Source: Tychonema sp. LEGE 06208 (GTDB lineage: Bacteria; Cyanobacteriota; Cyanobacteriia; Cyanobacteriales; Microcoleaceae). Taken from it: a stretch of 64,000 bases of DNA. The translations under genes were made by a program, and so were the position numbers. The notes under the pieces were generated by a model. It saw nothing but the letters and a program-made list of their open reading frames with translations, searched no databases and was not told the origin of the DNA. Below are positions 54,301-63,100 of the stretch, piece by piece. The first letter of the stretch is position 1. Every line of letters starts with the position of its first letter. Location of the stretch: assembly GCF_015207505.1 (NCBI RefSeq), contig NZ_JADEWT010000010.1:1-64000 (forward strand). The letters are read 5' to 3'.

Positions 54301-54571
54301 ATCCGTTATGATACAGTTCCAAACTGTAGGGTTTGACAAGGCCGGGAATGTCTAAATTTTTGGCAATGCTATACTGATTGCGAAACTGCACCAGTTCGCT
54401 AAAAGTGGGATATTGCCGTTTCATCAGCTTGATAATTACAGGTAATTGGTCATCGGTACGGACTGCCCGATAAACTATTGTTCGACTCCCTGCATAAACT
54501 GTTTGGGTGATTTGATAGTTGGGAATTTGAATGCTTGTGGGAGAGTTGCTGTTTTTATGGGAGTTATTCAT
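48323..54571 (-). CDS. HstK-type fusion with two extra PAS domains, array gene C
   Basis: About 2082 residues from the ATG at 54571 (MNNSHKNSNSPTS), which matches the other paralogues; an in-frame start at 54613 adds 14 residues and would shrink the spacer. It has the kinase-like domain (HKDIKPAN, DFSIST), ATPase (GFSGIGKTAI, LVMFLDDLQWADSAS), helical region and GAF. Then come two PAS/PAC units absent from A, B and D: SEARFHKMADNIPGMVFQL to WDGVVFDVSDRKR, and ISEQNLRTIFNNVSSAIIIHD to GNVLDISDRKR. The HisKA/HATPase pair follows (GVAHEINNPVGFLTGN). Its last ~50 codons are nearly identical to gene B's. The insertion accounts for its extra length. Confidence 0.92.
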   Translation of the reverse strand: MNNSHKNSNSPTSIQIPNYQITQTVYAGSRTIVYRAVRTDDQLPVIIKLMKRQYPTFSELVQFRNQYSIAKNLDIPGLVKPYSLELYHNGYALVMEDFGGISLEQFTHKKPLTIEEFLPIAWSLTDILHSIHQQRVIHKDIKPANILIHPDTKQVKLIDFSISTLLPRETQQIQSINALEGTLAYLSPEQTGRMNRGIDYRSDYYSLGITWFELLTGKLPFQSDDPMELVHCHIAKQPPNLRTRGKGKGIPQVLCDIVMKLIAKNAEDRYHSTLGLKHDLEQCLLQLNETAKIEYFQIGQRDLSDRFLIPDKLFGREAEIETLIQAFGRVANGASELMLVTGFSGIGKTAIVNEVHKPIVRSKGYFIKGKYDQFQRNIPFSGLVQTFRDLMGQLLSESDAQLEQWKAKILSALGENGQVLIDVIPELEEIIGKQPSAIELAASAAQNRFNLLFVKFIEVFATLEHPLVMFLDDLQWADSASLGLMKLLMSQAEGGYLFIIGAYRDNEVFPAHPLMLALEEIQKTMATVNTIALTPLSQSDVNLMIADTLSCAIERAMLLTELVYQKAKGNPFFTTQFLKALYEDGLIAFDWNTGSWQCDVAQVRSLALTDDVVEFMAQQLQKLPPNTQDILKLAACIGNQFDLGTLAIVYEKSQIETAADLWKALQEGFVIPINEVYKFYQAEESATVQILSKKVDTCSYKFLHDRVQQAAYSLIPDDRKQATHLKIGQLVLQNSSEIEQEEKLFDIVGHLNLGIELISKPTERQTLAQLNLKAGVKARNSTAYAAARIYLQIGIDLLTSNCWVNQYELTLNLYVAAAEVVYLNHDFDGLEQMATLVLQSTQTILDKVKIYELKIASQTAQGKMLEAIAVGRDALEQLGVKIPTETDENKIGKALQILGSQQGDKLIEELVDLPVMSDATTQAAIQLLGTLFPPVFLARPGLLPILSSMMVSLSMDFGNAPTSTVGYAIHGMVLCAFLGEVETGYSFGKLAMNLLDRFNIRELEATIPAFFGSFIQHRQEAIRATIPTLKGSYTAAMETGNFLQSGYSILNYLESNFFGGVELDTWETEIAIYSAVMAQAKQYSAQTYFDMMQQTVNNLRKVCIPSDCLIGKAYDETVMLPKHHQNNELTVLAKVYVYKLLLAYCYGNNKSALDYIAQAKPYLMAISGLIQVPIFHLYAALTYLAIFPTKPKQEQSEILALVESHQTILQQWAQNAPMNHQHKWYLVEGEKYRILGNKADAIDLYDRAISLAKEHLFLNEEALGNELAAKFYLDWGKEKIAQAYMIEAYYCYARWGAKAKVTDLEKRYPQLLAPILLQPHTSVSFKETIALGTIASTKTSSSVSEVLDLATLLKVSQAISGEIELDQLLTTLLQIVMTNAGASKCVLLLKQDIELQVAAFVEEGQEPQLLPPMPLESSQNVAIALVNTVKRSLKPLVLVDARLYPEFSGDRYIEKHQPKSVLCSPILNQGKLIGILYLENNLTIGAFTSDRVELLNLLCSQAAISIENARLYQQSQQALTELRASEARFHKMADNIPGMVFQLQLAADGAKSITYASSGCINLYEAEPEMVMAGIINVFDPVDAGDLADVEQAITKSAQTLTPFNHEWRSVTPSGTMKWVQAISQPERRGDGLTVWDGVVFDVSDRKRSEAEYKAAETALQISEQNLRTIFNNVSSAIIIHDLDGKVLDVNNRVLEMFGVEREQALQCSILNDYSTPDNPFHLVEDWWRRVLAGETIQFEWNVRKIDSNTVFEVDVTLNRIILDGKAVILGNVLDISDRKRAEAAIIQKSQELEQALQNLQQTQLQMIQSEKMSALGNLVAGVAHEINNPVGFLTGNITPALDYINDLFGLIDLVQQKYPQLDPEIQEELETIELDYIREDLPKLIESMQEGVKRIQDISISLRTFSRADSDRPVACNIHEGIDSTIMILKHRLKANDTRPKIQVIKDYGDLPKIECYAGQLNQVFMNILGNAIDALDELNIGRSYAEIKANPNQIIVTTELSGDRKQVVIRITDNGIGMNEAVRQKVFDNLFTTKIVGKGTGLGLAIARQIVEEKHGGSLKVNSILGKGTEFIITLPIKAV

Positions 54572-54637
54572 AGCCGTTTTTGTTTGACAATTGATGAGTG
54601 AATAGTGGGTCAAATGAGTCTGAGTGCCAGGTAAAAA
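54572..54637 (-). other. Array spacer D-C
   Basis: 66 bp, clearly related to the other spacers: 'tgatgagtgaatagtgggtcaaatgagtctga' parallels the 'gagtgagcgatcgcttacatgagtccga' segment. No terminator. Confidence 0.6.
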
Positions 54638-57600
54638 TTAACTTGTTTGTTTTGCTTGAATTGGTAAGGTGATAATAAATTTTGTTCCTCGACCTGGTGT
54701 CGATTTAACCTTAATTGAACCGCCATGTTTTTCAGCGATCGCTTGATAGCTAATTGACAGCCCCAACCCTGTTCCTTTACCCACGGGTTTAGTTGTGAAA
54801 AAAGGATCGAATATGCGCGATAGGATTTTCTTTGGAATACCGACTCCGTTATCGGCGATGATAATCTGCACTTGTTTTTGTTCTGTCTTGACTGTGCTAA
54901 TCCAAATCCGATTCTGGTTGGTACTAATCTCTTGGAAACTACGCTTTCGATTGGTCTCTTCCAAGGCATCAATTGCATTCAGTATCAAATTCATAAACAC
55001 TTGGTTAATTTCTCTGGCGTAGCATTCGACCAAGGGCAGATCGCCATAGTTTTTGACAATTTCAATCGCCGGATGTTCTGCCTGTCCTTTGAGTCGATGC
55101 TGCAAAATCATTAAGGTGTTATCAATACCTTCATGGAGATTCACTGCTTTGTATTCTGATTCATCCAAGCGCGAAAAGCTGCGTAAAGATAGAACAATTT
55201 GCCGAATTCGCTCAGAACCGAGTTGCATCGATTCAAGTATTTTATGTAAATCCTCTGTCAAGAAATTCAATTCAGCAGTTTCTAGCTCTGCTTGCAGGGA
55301 TGCCGGTGGATTAGGATAGTGGGATTGATAGGAGCTTAATAACTGTAATAGCTGTTGTGTATATTGATGAATGTGATTTACGTTTCCATGAATAAAGTTA
55401 ATCGGGTTGTTAATTTCATGGGCAATCCCTGCTACCAGTTGTCCCAAAGCCGACATTTTTTCACTTTGCACCATCTGGGTCTGGGTACGATGTAATTCTT
55501 TTAAGGTCGTTTGCAGTTGGTCATTTTTTTGGTTTAATGCTTTGGTGCGTTCTTGCACCTTGTCTTCTAGTTCGGTGTACAACCTAGCATTCTCTAAGGA
55601 AATTGCTGCTTGTGACATTAATAAATTCAAAACTTCGAGCCGCCCGCGCGTAAATGCTGCCACGGTAAGGTTATTTTCCAAATATAAAATGCCAATCAAC
55701 TTACCTTGGTTAAGAATTGGCGCACACAGAATACTCTTGGGTGAATGGTGCAGAATATAGGGATCGGCCGCTAGGGTTGGCTCGATCGCTGCATTCTCGA
55801 TCGCAGCCAAGCAGAGAGTATTTTTGACCCGATTGATGAGGCTAACAGGTACTGTTTGACCATCGTCCAAGGGCAGCGAACGCAAAACAATGGCAGGCTG
55901 TTCGAGTTGGGATAATGCCTCAATTACCCAGAGATTGCCTTTTGGCATCAGCAACGCACATTTATCGGCTCCCGCATTTTTGAGTACTACCTGAAGTAGG
56001 GTTGAGAGTAATTTCTCCAACTCAATTTCACTCGACAGAGATTGAGAGGCTTGGATAATAGTAGCTAGATCGAGGGCTTCTGAGAGGCTAGTTTTATTGA
56101 AGGTGGAACTTTGGATCGTTGGAGAAATCATCCTTTCGGTCGGATTGGCAGACTGTGGCTGTCTTGACAGTATAGGTGCGAGTAGTTGGGGATAGCGGGT
56201 TTCTAAATCAACAACTTTAGCTTTTGCTCCCCAGCGGCTGTAACAGTAATAGGCATCAGTCATGTAGGATTGAGCGATTTTTTCTTTGCCCCAATCGAGA
56301 TAGAATTTGGCGACAACTTCGTTGGCTAAGGCTTCTTCGTTGAGGAATTGGTTTTCTTTGGCAAGTTGAATGGCGCGATCGTAATGTTCGATCGCCTCTG
56401 CTTTGTTGCCCAAAATCCGATACTTTTCTGCCTCAACTAAATGCCATTTATGCAAGTAATTCATTGGGGCATTTTGTGCCCACTGATGCAGAATCATTTG
56501 ATGAGTTTCTGCATCAGCAAGCATGGAGGCTGGCTCTGGTTGATTTGTAGGAACAACTGCCAGGTGCGTCAGGGCAGCATAGAAATGGAAAACGGGAATC
56601 AAAACCATTCCTGATACTGCCATCAAACAGGACTTGGCTTGGGTGATATAGTCGAGGCAAGCCTGATAATTGCCATACCAGTAAGCAAGTTGCAGCTTGA
56701 AAATGTAGGTATAGGCGATCGCCGTGAGATTATTATCCTGCTGATGCTTCGGCAGCATCACCGTTTCATCGTAGGCAGTACCCCTTAAGCAATCTGGTTG
56801 GCTCACCGTTTCTGTCAACTGTTGCATCGTTTGTCGCACGAATGACATAAGAAGATGAGCCGAATCTTGTTTCATTTGAACCATAGCAGCACTGTAAGCA
56901 GCCAATTCGGATGACAACGTTTCCAGGTCTACACCTGCGAAAAAAGCAATATAGGCGTAAACTAACAAGTTGTAGCTAGCGTAGAGAAAATCGCCAGTTT
57001 CCATGCCAGTCCTGTAGCCCTCTTTCAGTGTCGGTAGCATTCTTAACAGCGCTTGCTGGTGATGTTGGATAAAACACCCAAACTGGGCTAGAATCATGGA
57101 CTTCATTCCCGGAGCATTCAACCTCTCTAGCAACGAGAGTGCTAATTTACCAAACCCGTAGCCTGTTTCAACTTCGCCGAAAAAGGCACACAGCACCAAG
57201 CCATGAATCGTGTATCCGACCATCGAGGCGGGAGCATTGCCAAAGGAGAGCGACAACCGCACCATCGTCGCGCTCAAGAGGGGTACTAAACCTGGCCTTC
57301 CCATGTACACTGGGGCAAATAATATTCCTAACAGTTGTATTGCGTCTTGGGCGGTGCGATCGCTCATCACGGGCAGGTCAATCAGTTTGGCAATCTCTCT
57401 ACCGCTTTGTAGGTGCTTAAGGTCTTGTAAGGCTTTGCCAATATTGGCTGCGTCTACTTCGGTAGGGAATTCTACCCCCAATTGCGCTAGAGCCTCTGTT
57501 CCCACCGCGATCGCCTCTAACATTTTGCCCTGAGCAGTTAGTGCCGAAATTTGAATCTCGTAGATTTTTACTTTGTCGAAAATGGTCTGTGCTTGCTGCA

Positions 57601-60121
57601 AAACTAATGCCGCTAGTTGTTCCATACCCGCAAAGTCAGCATTCAAATAGCTGGCTTCCGTTGCTGCCACATACAGATTGAGAATCAATTCATACTGATG
57701 TTGCCAGCATTTTGTCTGTAATAGGTTAATCCCTGTTTGCAAATAAACTCTTGCTGCGCTGTAAGCTGTAGAATTTCTCGCCTTCAATCCAGCTTGCAAA
57801 TTCAGTTTAGCTAAGGTTTCGCGTTCCTCTGGTTGAGTAATTAACTCAATTCCTAAATTCAAATGCTCGACAATATCAAACAGTTTTTCTTCTCGTTCTA
57901 TTCCTGAACACTTTTCTTGAAGTAACTGTCCAATTTTGAGATGAGTTGCTTGTTTTTGCTCGTCAGGAATCAGGGAGTAAGCTGCTTGTTGCACCCGGTC
58001 ATGTAAAAATCTATAAATCGGATTAGCGGCTGCATCAAAAACTGAGGTAGTGTTAGAATCAATAAAGAACTTATAGATTTCTGTATTCGGAATAATCAAA
58101 CCTTCTTGTAGTGCTTTCCATAGATCGCTCGCTGTTCCTTCTAGGGATTTTTCTGAAACGATCGCCAGCGAATGCAAATCAAACTGCGCCCCAATACAAG
58201 CTGCTAGTTTAAGAATATCCTGAGTCTCGGTTGGCAATTTCTGCAATTGCAGGGCTAGAAACTCCACTACATCATCAGTAATTGCTAAAGCTTTGATTTG
58301 AGCGATATCGCACTGCCAAGAGCGTGTTACTGAGTCAAAAGTAATCTGTCCATCTTCATGCAATGCTTTAATAAATTGTGTGGCAAAAAAAGGGTTTCCC
58401 TTGGTTTTTTGGATCACCAATTTTGTTAGGGGTTGAGCTAGAGACAATTGGCAATTTAGCGTATCTGACACTAACTGATTCATATCTCCTAAACTCAATG
58501 GTGAAAGCGTAATTGTTTTCACCGTTATACCAGTTTTGACGATATCATCGATTGTCAATATCAACGGATGCACAGGCGAAACTTCATTATCCCGATACGC
58601 CCCCAAGATTAATAAATTTTCTGTCCCTTCCATTAATAATTGCAGCAATTTTAACGATGCGGAATCTGCCCACTGTAAGTCATCCAAAAACATCACTAAG
58701 GGATGTTCTTGGCGGCTAAAAACTTGCACAAATTTCTGCATTAGTAAATTAAAGCGATTTTGGGCAGCACTCCCCGACAGTTCTGTGGCTGGGGGTTGAG
58801 TTCCAATAATGCGTTCCAGTTCGGGAATCACCTCAATTAAGACTTGTCCGCTATCGCCAACGGCTTCGAGAATCTCGTTTTTCCAGGCTTGCAGTTGTGC
58901 ATCTGATTCACCAAGCAATTGCCCCATTAAATCTCGGAAGGCTCCCACGAATGCAGCCAAGGGAATATTTCGCTGAAACTGGTTATATTTGCCTTTAATA
59001 AAATAGCCTCGTTGTTTGACAATGGGCTTGTGAACTTCATTAATGACGGCGGTTTTACCAATCCCTGAGAAACCCGCTACTAACATTAGTTTGGCTTTGT
59101 CTTGGCTGACCTGATTCTCTTGGGGGGATGCTACGCGAACGAAGGCATCCAGTAAACTTTGCACTTCGGTTTCTCTACCGTAGAGTTTTTCAGGGATGAG
59201 GAAGCGATCGCTAATATCTCTTTTTCCGAGTGCAAAAGATTCGATATTTCCGGTTGTTTGTAATTGACCTAGACACAATTCTAGATCGTGCTTGATTCCC
59301 AAGCTACTCTGATACCGTCCTTCGGCATTTTTCGCCATTAACTTACTAATTATTTTAGATAAAACTAACGGGATATTAGGCTCAATTTTAGAGACTGGGA
59401 TGGCAGTTTGTGCTAAGTGACAATGCACCAATTCCATCGGATCGTTTGATTGAAATGGTAATTTCCCTGTCAGTAATTCATAGAAAGTTACACCTAAAGA
59501 ATAAAAGTCACTCCGATAGTCAATTCCCCGATTCATTCGACCTGTTTGTTCTGGGGAAATATAAGCAAGTGTTCCTTCTAATACATTGAGATTCATCAAA
59601 CTTGGCGTTTCTCGTGGTAGTAGAGAGGCGATACTAAAGTCAATTAATTTGACTTGTTTGGTCTCGGGATTTATTAAAATATTACTGGGTTTAATATCTT
59701 TATGAATAATGCGAGCGCGATACAATATATCTAAGGTATTGCAGAGGGCGATCGCGACATCTAAAAACTCCCTCAAATATATTTTTTTTTCTCCTTTCAG
59801 GGCCCATTCTTGAAGAGAAATACCTCCAAAGTCTTCCATCACTAACGCATAGCCATTTTGATAGGGTTCGAGACTATAGGTTTGGATGATTCCAGGTTGA
59901 AAAAGGTTTTTGGCAATGGTATATTGATTGCGGAACTCCACCAGTTCGCTAAAGCTCGGATAGTCACTTTTTAGGAGTTTGATGACAACAGGTAATCGAT
60001 CGTTGATACGGATAGCTCGATATACCAAGGTGCGACTTCCTGAATAAACTGTGTCGAGAATTTCATAGTTGGGAATTTGAATGGTTGTGTGAGTGTTGCT
60101 ATTTCTGTTAGAGTTATTCAT
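54638..60121 (-). CDS. HstK-type fusion with a different histidine kinase module, array gene D
   Basis: An 1827-residue paralogue. The kinase-like part (HKDIKPSN, DFSIAS), ATPase (GFSGIGKTAV, LVMFLDDLQWADSAS; an extra SPQENQVSQDKAK insert precedes Walker A), helical region and GAF follow the array pattern. A coiled coil (LEDKVQERTKALNQKNDQLQTTLKEL) then leads to a histidine kinase of a different subtype: GIAHEINNPINFIHGN, LSLRSFSRLDES and FDPFFTTKPVGKGTGLGLSISY. These resemble the neighbouring kinase at 34540-36738 (LSLRNFSRLDDS, FFTTKPLGKGTGLGLSIS) more than genes A, B, C and E (LRTFSRADKDYK, HLFTTKSVGKGTGLGLAIA). Domain replacement is the likely cause. Confidence 0.92.
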   Translation of the reverse strand: MNNSNRNSNTHTTIQIPNYEILDTVYSGSRTLVYRAIRINDRLPVVIKLLKSDYPSFSELVEFRNQYTIAKNLFQPGIIQTYSLEPYQNGYALVMEDFGGISLQEWALKGEKKIYLREFLDVAIALCNTLDILYRARIIHKDIKPSNILINPETKQVKLIDFSIASLLPRETPSLMNLNVLEGTLAYISPEQTGRMNRGIDYRSDFYSLGVTFYELLTGKLPFQSNDPMELVHCHLAQTAIPVSKIEPNIPLVLSKIISKLMAKNAEGRYQSSLGIKHDLELCLGQLQTTGNIESFALGKRDISDRFLIPEKLYGRETEVQSLLDAFVRVASPQENQVSQDKAKLMLVAGFSGIGKTAVINEVHKPIVKQRGYFIKGKYNQFQRNIPLAAFVGAFRDLMGQLLGESDAQLQAWKNEILEAVGDSGQVLIEVIPELERIIGTQPPATELSGSAAQNRFNLLMQKFVQVFSRQEHPLVMFLDDLQWADSASLKLLQLLMEGTENLLILGAYRDNEVSPVHPLILTIDDIVKTGITVKTITLSPLSLGDMNQLVSDTLNCQLSLAQPLTKLVIQKTKGNPFFATQFIKALHEDGQITFDSVTRSWQCDIAQIKALAITDDVVEFLALQLQKLPTETQDILKLAACIGAQFDLHSLAIVSEKSLEGTASDLWKALQEGLIIPNTEIYKFFIDSNTTSVFDAAANPIYRFLHDRVQQAAYSLIPDEQKQATHLKIGQLLQEKCSGIEREEKLFDIVEHLNLGIELITQPEERETLAKLNLQAGLKARNSTAYSAARVYLQTGINLLQTKCWQHQYELILNLYVAATEASYLNADFAGMEQLAALVLQQAQTIFDKVKIYEIQISALTAQGKMLEAIAVGTEALAQLGVEFPTEVDAANIGKALQDLKHLQSGREIAKLIDLPVMSDRTAQDAIQLLGILFAPVYMGRPGLVPLLSATMVRLSLSFGNAPASMVGYTIHGLVLCAFFGEVETGYGFGKLALSLLERLNAPGMKSMILAQFGCFIQHHQQALLRMLPTLKEGYRTGMETGDFLYASYNLLVYAYIAFFAGVDLETLSSELAAYSAAMVQMKQDSAHLLMSFVRQTMQQLTETVSQPDCLRGTAYDETVMLPKHQQDNNLTAIAYTYIFKLQLAYWYGNYQACLDYITQAKSCLMAVSGMVLIPVFHFYAALTHLAVVPTNQPEPASMLADAETHQMILHQWAQNAPMNYLHKWHLVEAEKYRILGNKAEAIEHYDRAIQLAKENQFLNEEALANEVVAKFYLDWGKEKIAQSYMTDAYYCYSRWGAKAKVVDLETRYPQLLAPILSRQPQSANPTERMISPTIQSSTFNKTSLSEALDLATIIQASQSLSSEIELEKLLSTLLQVVLKNAGADKCALLMPKGNLWVIEALSQLEQPAIVLRSLPLDDGQTVPVSLINRVKNTLCLAAIENAAIEPTLAADPYILHHSPKSILCAPILNQGKLIGILYLENNLTVAAFTRGRLEVLNLLMSQAAISLENARLYTELEDKVQERTKALNQKNDQLQTTLKELHRTQTQMVQSEKMSALGQLVAGIAHEINNPINFIHGNVNHIHQYTQQLLQLLSSYQSHYPNPPASLQAELETAELNFLTEDLHKILESMQLGSERIRQIVLSLRSFSRLDESEYKAVNLHEGIDNTLMILQHRLKGQAEHPAIEIVKNYGDLPLVECYAREINQVFMNLILNAIDALEETNRKRSFQEISTNQNRIWISTVKTEQKQVQIIIADNGVGIPKKILSRIFDPFFTTKPVGKGTGLGLSISYQAIAEKHGGSIKVKSTPGRGTKFIITLPIQAKQTS

Positions 60122-60192
60122 AGCTGTTGTTGTTTGAGAATTGATGGGTGAGTAATGGGTTAGATTAGTCTGAATGCTAGGGAAAAATTAAC
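60122..60192 (-). other. Array spacer E-D
   Basis: 71 bp with the same 'gatgggtgagtaatgggttag...ctagggaaaaattaactt' pattern as the other spacers. No terminator. Confidence 0.6.
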
Positions 60193-63100
60193 TTATTCTG
60201 CCTTCAGGGGTAAGGTGATGAGAAATTCGGTCCCTTCTCCTAGTAGAGAGTTGACTTGAATGGAACCGCTATGTTTTTCGACGATAATTTGACGTGCGAT
60301 CGCCAATCCTAATCCCGTGCCTTTTCCCACGCTTTTGGTTGTAAATAAGTGGTCAAAAATATTTGCTTTTACCTCATCTGCTATCCCTTGCCCGTTGTCA
60401 GAAATGCGAATAGTCACCCACTCCTTAGACTTCATTTCTGTCCGAATTGTGATGCAATTGGCTGGTGCTTTAATCTTCTCAAAACTCCCTTCCCGATTTG
60501 ATTCTTCCAGTGCATCAATGGCATTCGCCAATATATTCATAAACACCTGATTTAATTGTCCGGGGAAGCACTCAACTGATGGCAAGTTCCCATACTCTTT
60601 GACAACTTCAATCGCTGGACGCTGTTCGTTGGCTTTCAATCGGTGTTTGAGAATCAAAATCGTACTGTCAATTCCGTCATGAATATTGAAAGGAATTTTG
60701 TAGTCTTTGTCGGCTCTGGAAAAGGTACGAAGACTGGTGCTGATACCTTGGATGCGATCGCACCCGACTTGCATAGAATTCAACATTTTGGGTAAATCTT
60801 CTAAGAGATATTCAATGTCCATCTCTTCTGCTTTTTCTTCGATTTCGTCACCCGGACTGGAAAATTTTTCTTGGTAGAGTTGCAGGTATTCTGTAATATC
60901 TTTGACGGCGGCGATCGCTTCATGAATATTACCAGAAATAAATCCGACTGGATTATTAATTTCATGGGCTACCCCCGCTACTAAATTGCCCAAGGCGGAC
61001 ATTTTTTCGCTCTGTACTAATTGCAGTTGTGATTGTTCCACCTGGTAGGCATAGTCCTGGGCTTGCTGATACAATCGCGCATTTTCTAGGGAAATGGCAG
61101 CCTGGGTGCAGAGGAAGTTGAGGACGAGGAGGCGATCGCGAGTAAACACTCCTTTTGTCGATCGATGTTCCAGATAAAGTATGCCAACTAAGTTCCCGCG
61201 ATCGAGAATCGGAGTACATAGCATACTCTGAGACTGATACTGGAGCGTACAGTCATTCATTAAACCGGGAATATCGGTTTTGCCACCTTCAATAACCACA
61301 GTTTCCAGGGTATGTTTGACATAATAAACCAGCTTGAGCGGAATCACCGCCGAGCCATCTAGAGGTTGGGTTTGCAGTAGAGTTGTGGGTGGCTGGTTAT
61401 CTAGATTGATGTGAGTTATTGCCCGGATTTGCCATTCATCCTGATGGGGAAGTAGCAAAGCACAAGTTTCGGCCCCAGAAGTTTTTAAAATAATTTGGTT
61501 GAGGGTGCTGAGCAATTCATCAATCTGAATTTTACTGGATAAAGCTTGAGCCGCTTGCACAATAGATGCGAAATCAAGGGCATCAGAAATACTGGTGCTG
61601 CTATTACTGGAAGTATGCGAAGAGCGGCTAATCGTTGCCAGCGTCTCTAGGGGATTAAAGCGAAGTTTGGGCTGATTCAGGATGGGATGAAGTAACTGCG
61701 GATAGCGTTGTTCTAAGTCTTCAACTTTCGCTTTAGCACCCCAACGAGCATAACAGTAATACGCTTCCTGCATATAGCTGGCGGCAACTTTTTCTTTGCC
61801 CCATTCCAAGTAGAATTTGGCTGCGAGTTCGTTGGCTAATGCTTCTTCTTGGGTATAACCGTTTTCTTTGGCTCCTTGAATTGCTAAATCGTAAAATTCT
61901 AGAGCTTCTGTTTTGCAATTGAGTAATTGATGCTTTTGGGCTTCAACTAAATGGTATTTGTGCAAGTAATTCATGGGAGCATAATGCGCCCATTCTTTTA
62001 ACTTTGCTTGATTTTCTTGCATTCGCTGCCATCGAGGCTCCGACTCAGTTTTCGATTCACCAGGAGTGGCCAGCACAGTCAGAGAATCATAGAGGTATAA
62101 GATCGGTTCAACGATACTTCCCATCCCTCCAGCCAAATACTGTCGGGTTTGAGCAGCATCGTGTTCTGCTTTAGGAAAGTCTTCCAACCAGTAATTCAAT
62201 GTGAATCGATACAGGTAAAAGTAGGATAATCGATAAAAATCGACTTTTGCCTGGGCCAGGACTTTTTCTTCATAGTCATCCTGGCGTAAGGGAATCTCGT
62301 CCTCTGACTGACCCAAGAGAATTTGAGCCGCCTGCAAGTACGCCAAAACACAGTTTGCTGCTGTGACTTGGTGGAGGTCGCACAACTGTTGGTAATAAGC
62401 GCGAATTTGGGGTTCGAGTTCACTTAGCGGTTGACCGCACCAGTAGGCATTCAAGCAGTACAACTGTGCGTCGTAGCCCAGAAATTCTAGATTCCCAGTT
62501 TCCAATCCTGCTTGATATCCATCGAGAAGAATTGGCAGCGTTTCTTGCAAATGGATAGTCCACAGACCAACATATCCCCCCATTAACAGGGCTGTTGCCG
62601 ATCGAATATTTTTGGCATCTGGTTCTGAGGCGAGTTGGTATCCTAATTGCCCAAACTGAGGCACCTTTGTCATGTCTCCCCACAGAATTCTCAGTTGGAA
62701 GGCGTAACCAGCGTAGCAATAAGCCGAAACAGGACTGTTGCCAAATTGAATTGATAATTTGACTTGTAGCGCAACTATTAGGAAATAGAGCATTGAGCCT
62801 GTCATGTAACAGACGGGTGTAAGACGAGCCGCATTTTGCATAATGGCTAACTGCTGGGCATCAGTCATGTTTGGCAGATGAATGAATGTCTCAATTGACC
62901 GATCGCCAATTAAGGCATCGATTTCCTGCTTAAGCGGTCGAATATCCTCTAACGTTGGGCTGTCTGGCAGGTTCACTCCCAACATTTGGAAGACAGATTG
63001 ACCGATCGCGATCGCCTCTAAAAATTTATTGAGGGCTACCAATGCCTGAATTTTGACTTGATAAACTTGTACCCGTTCTAAAGGCGTTTTCGCACGATCG

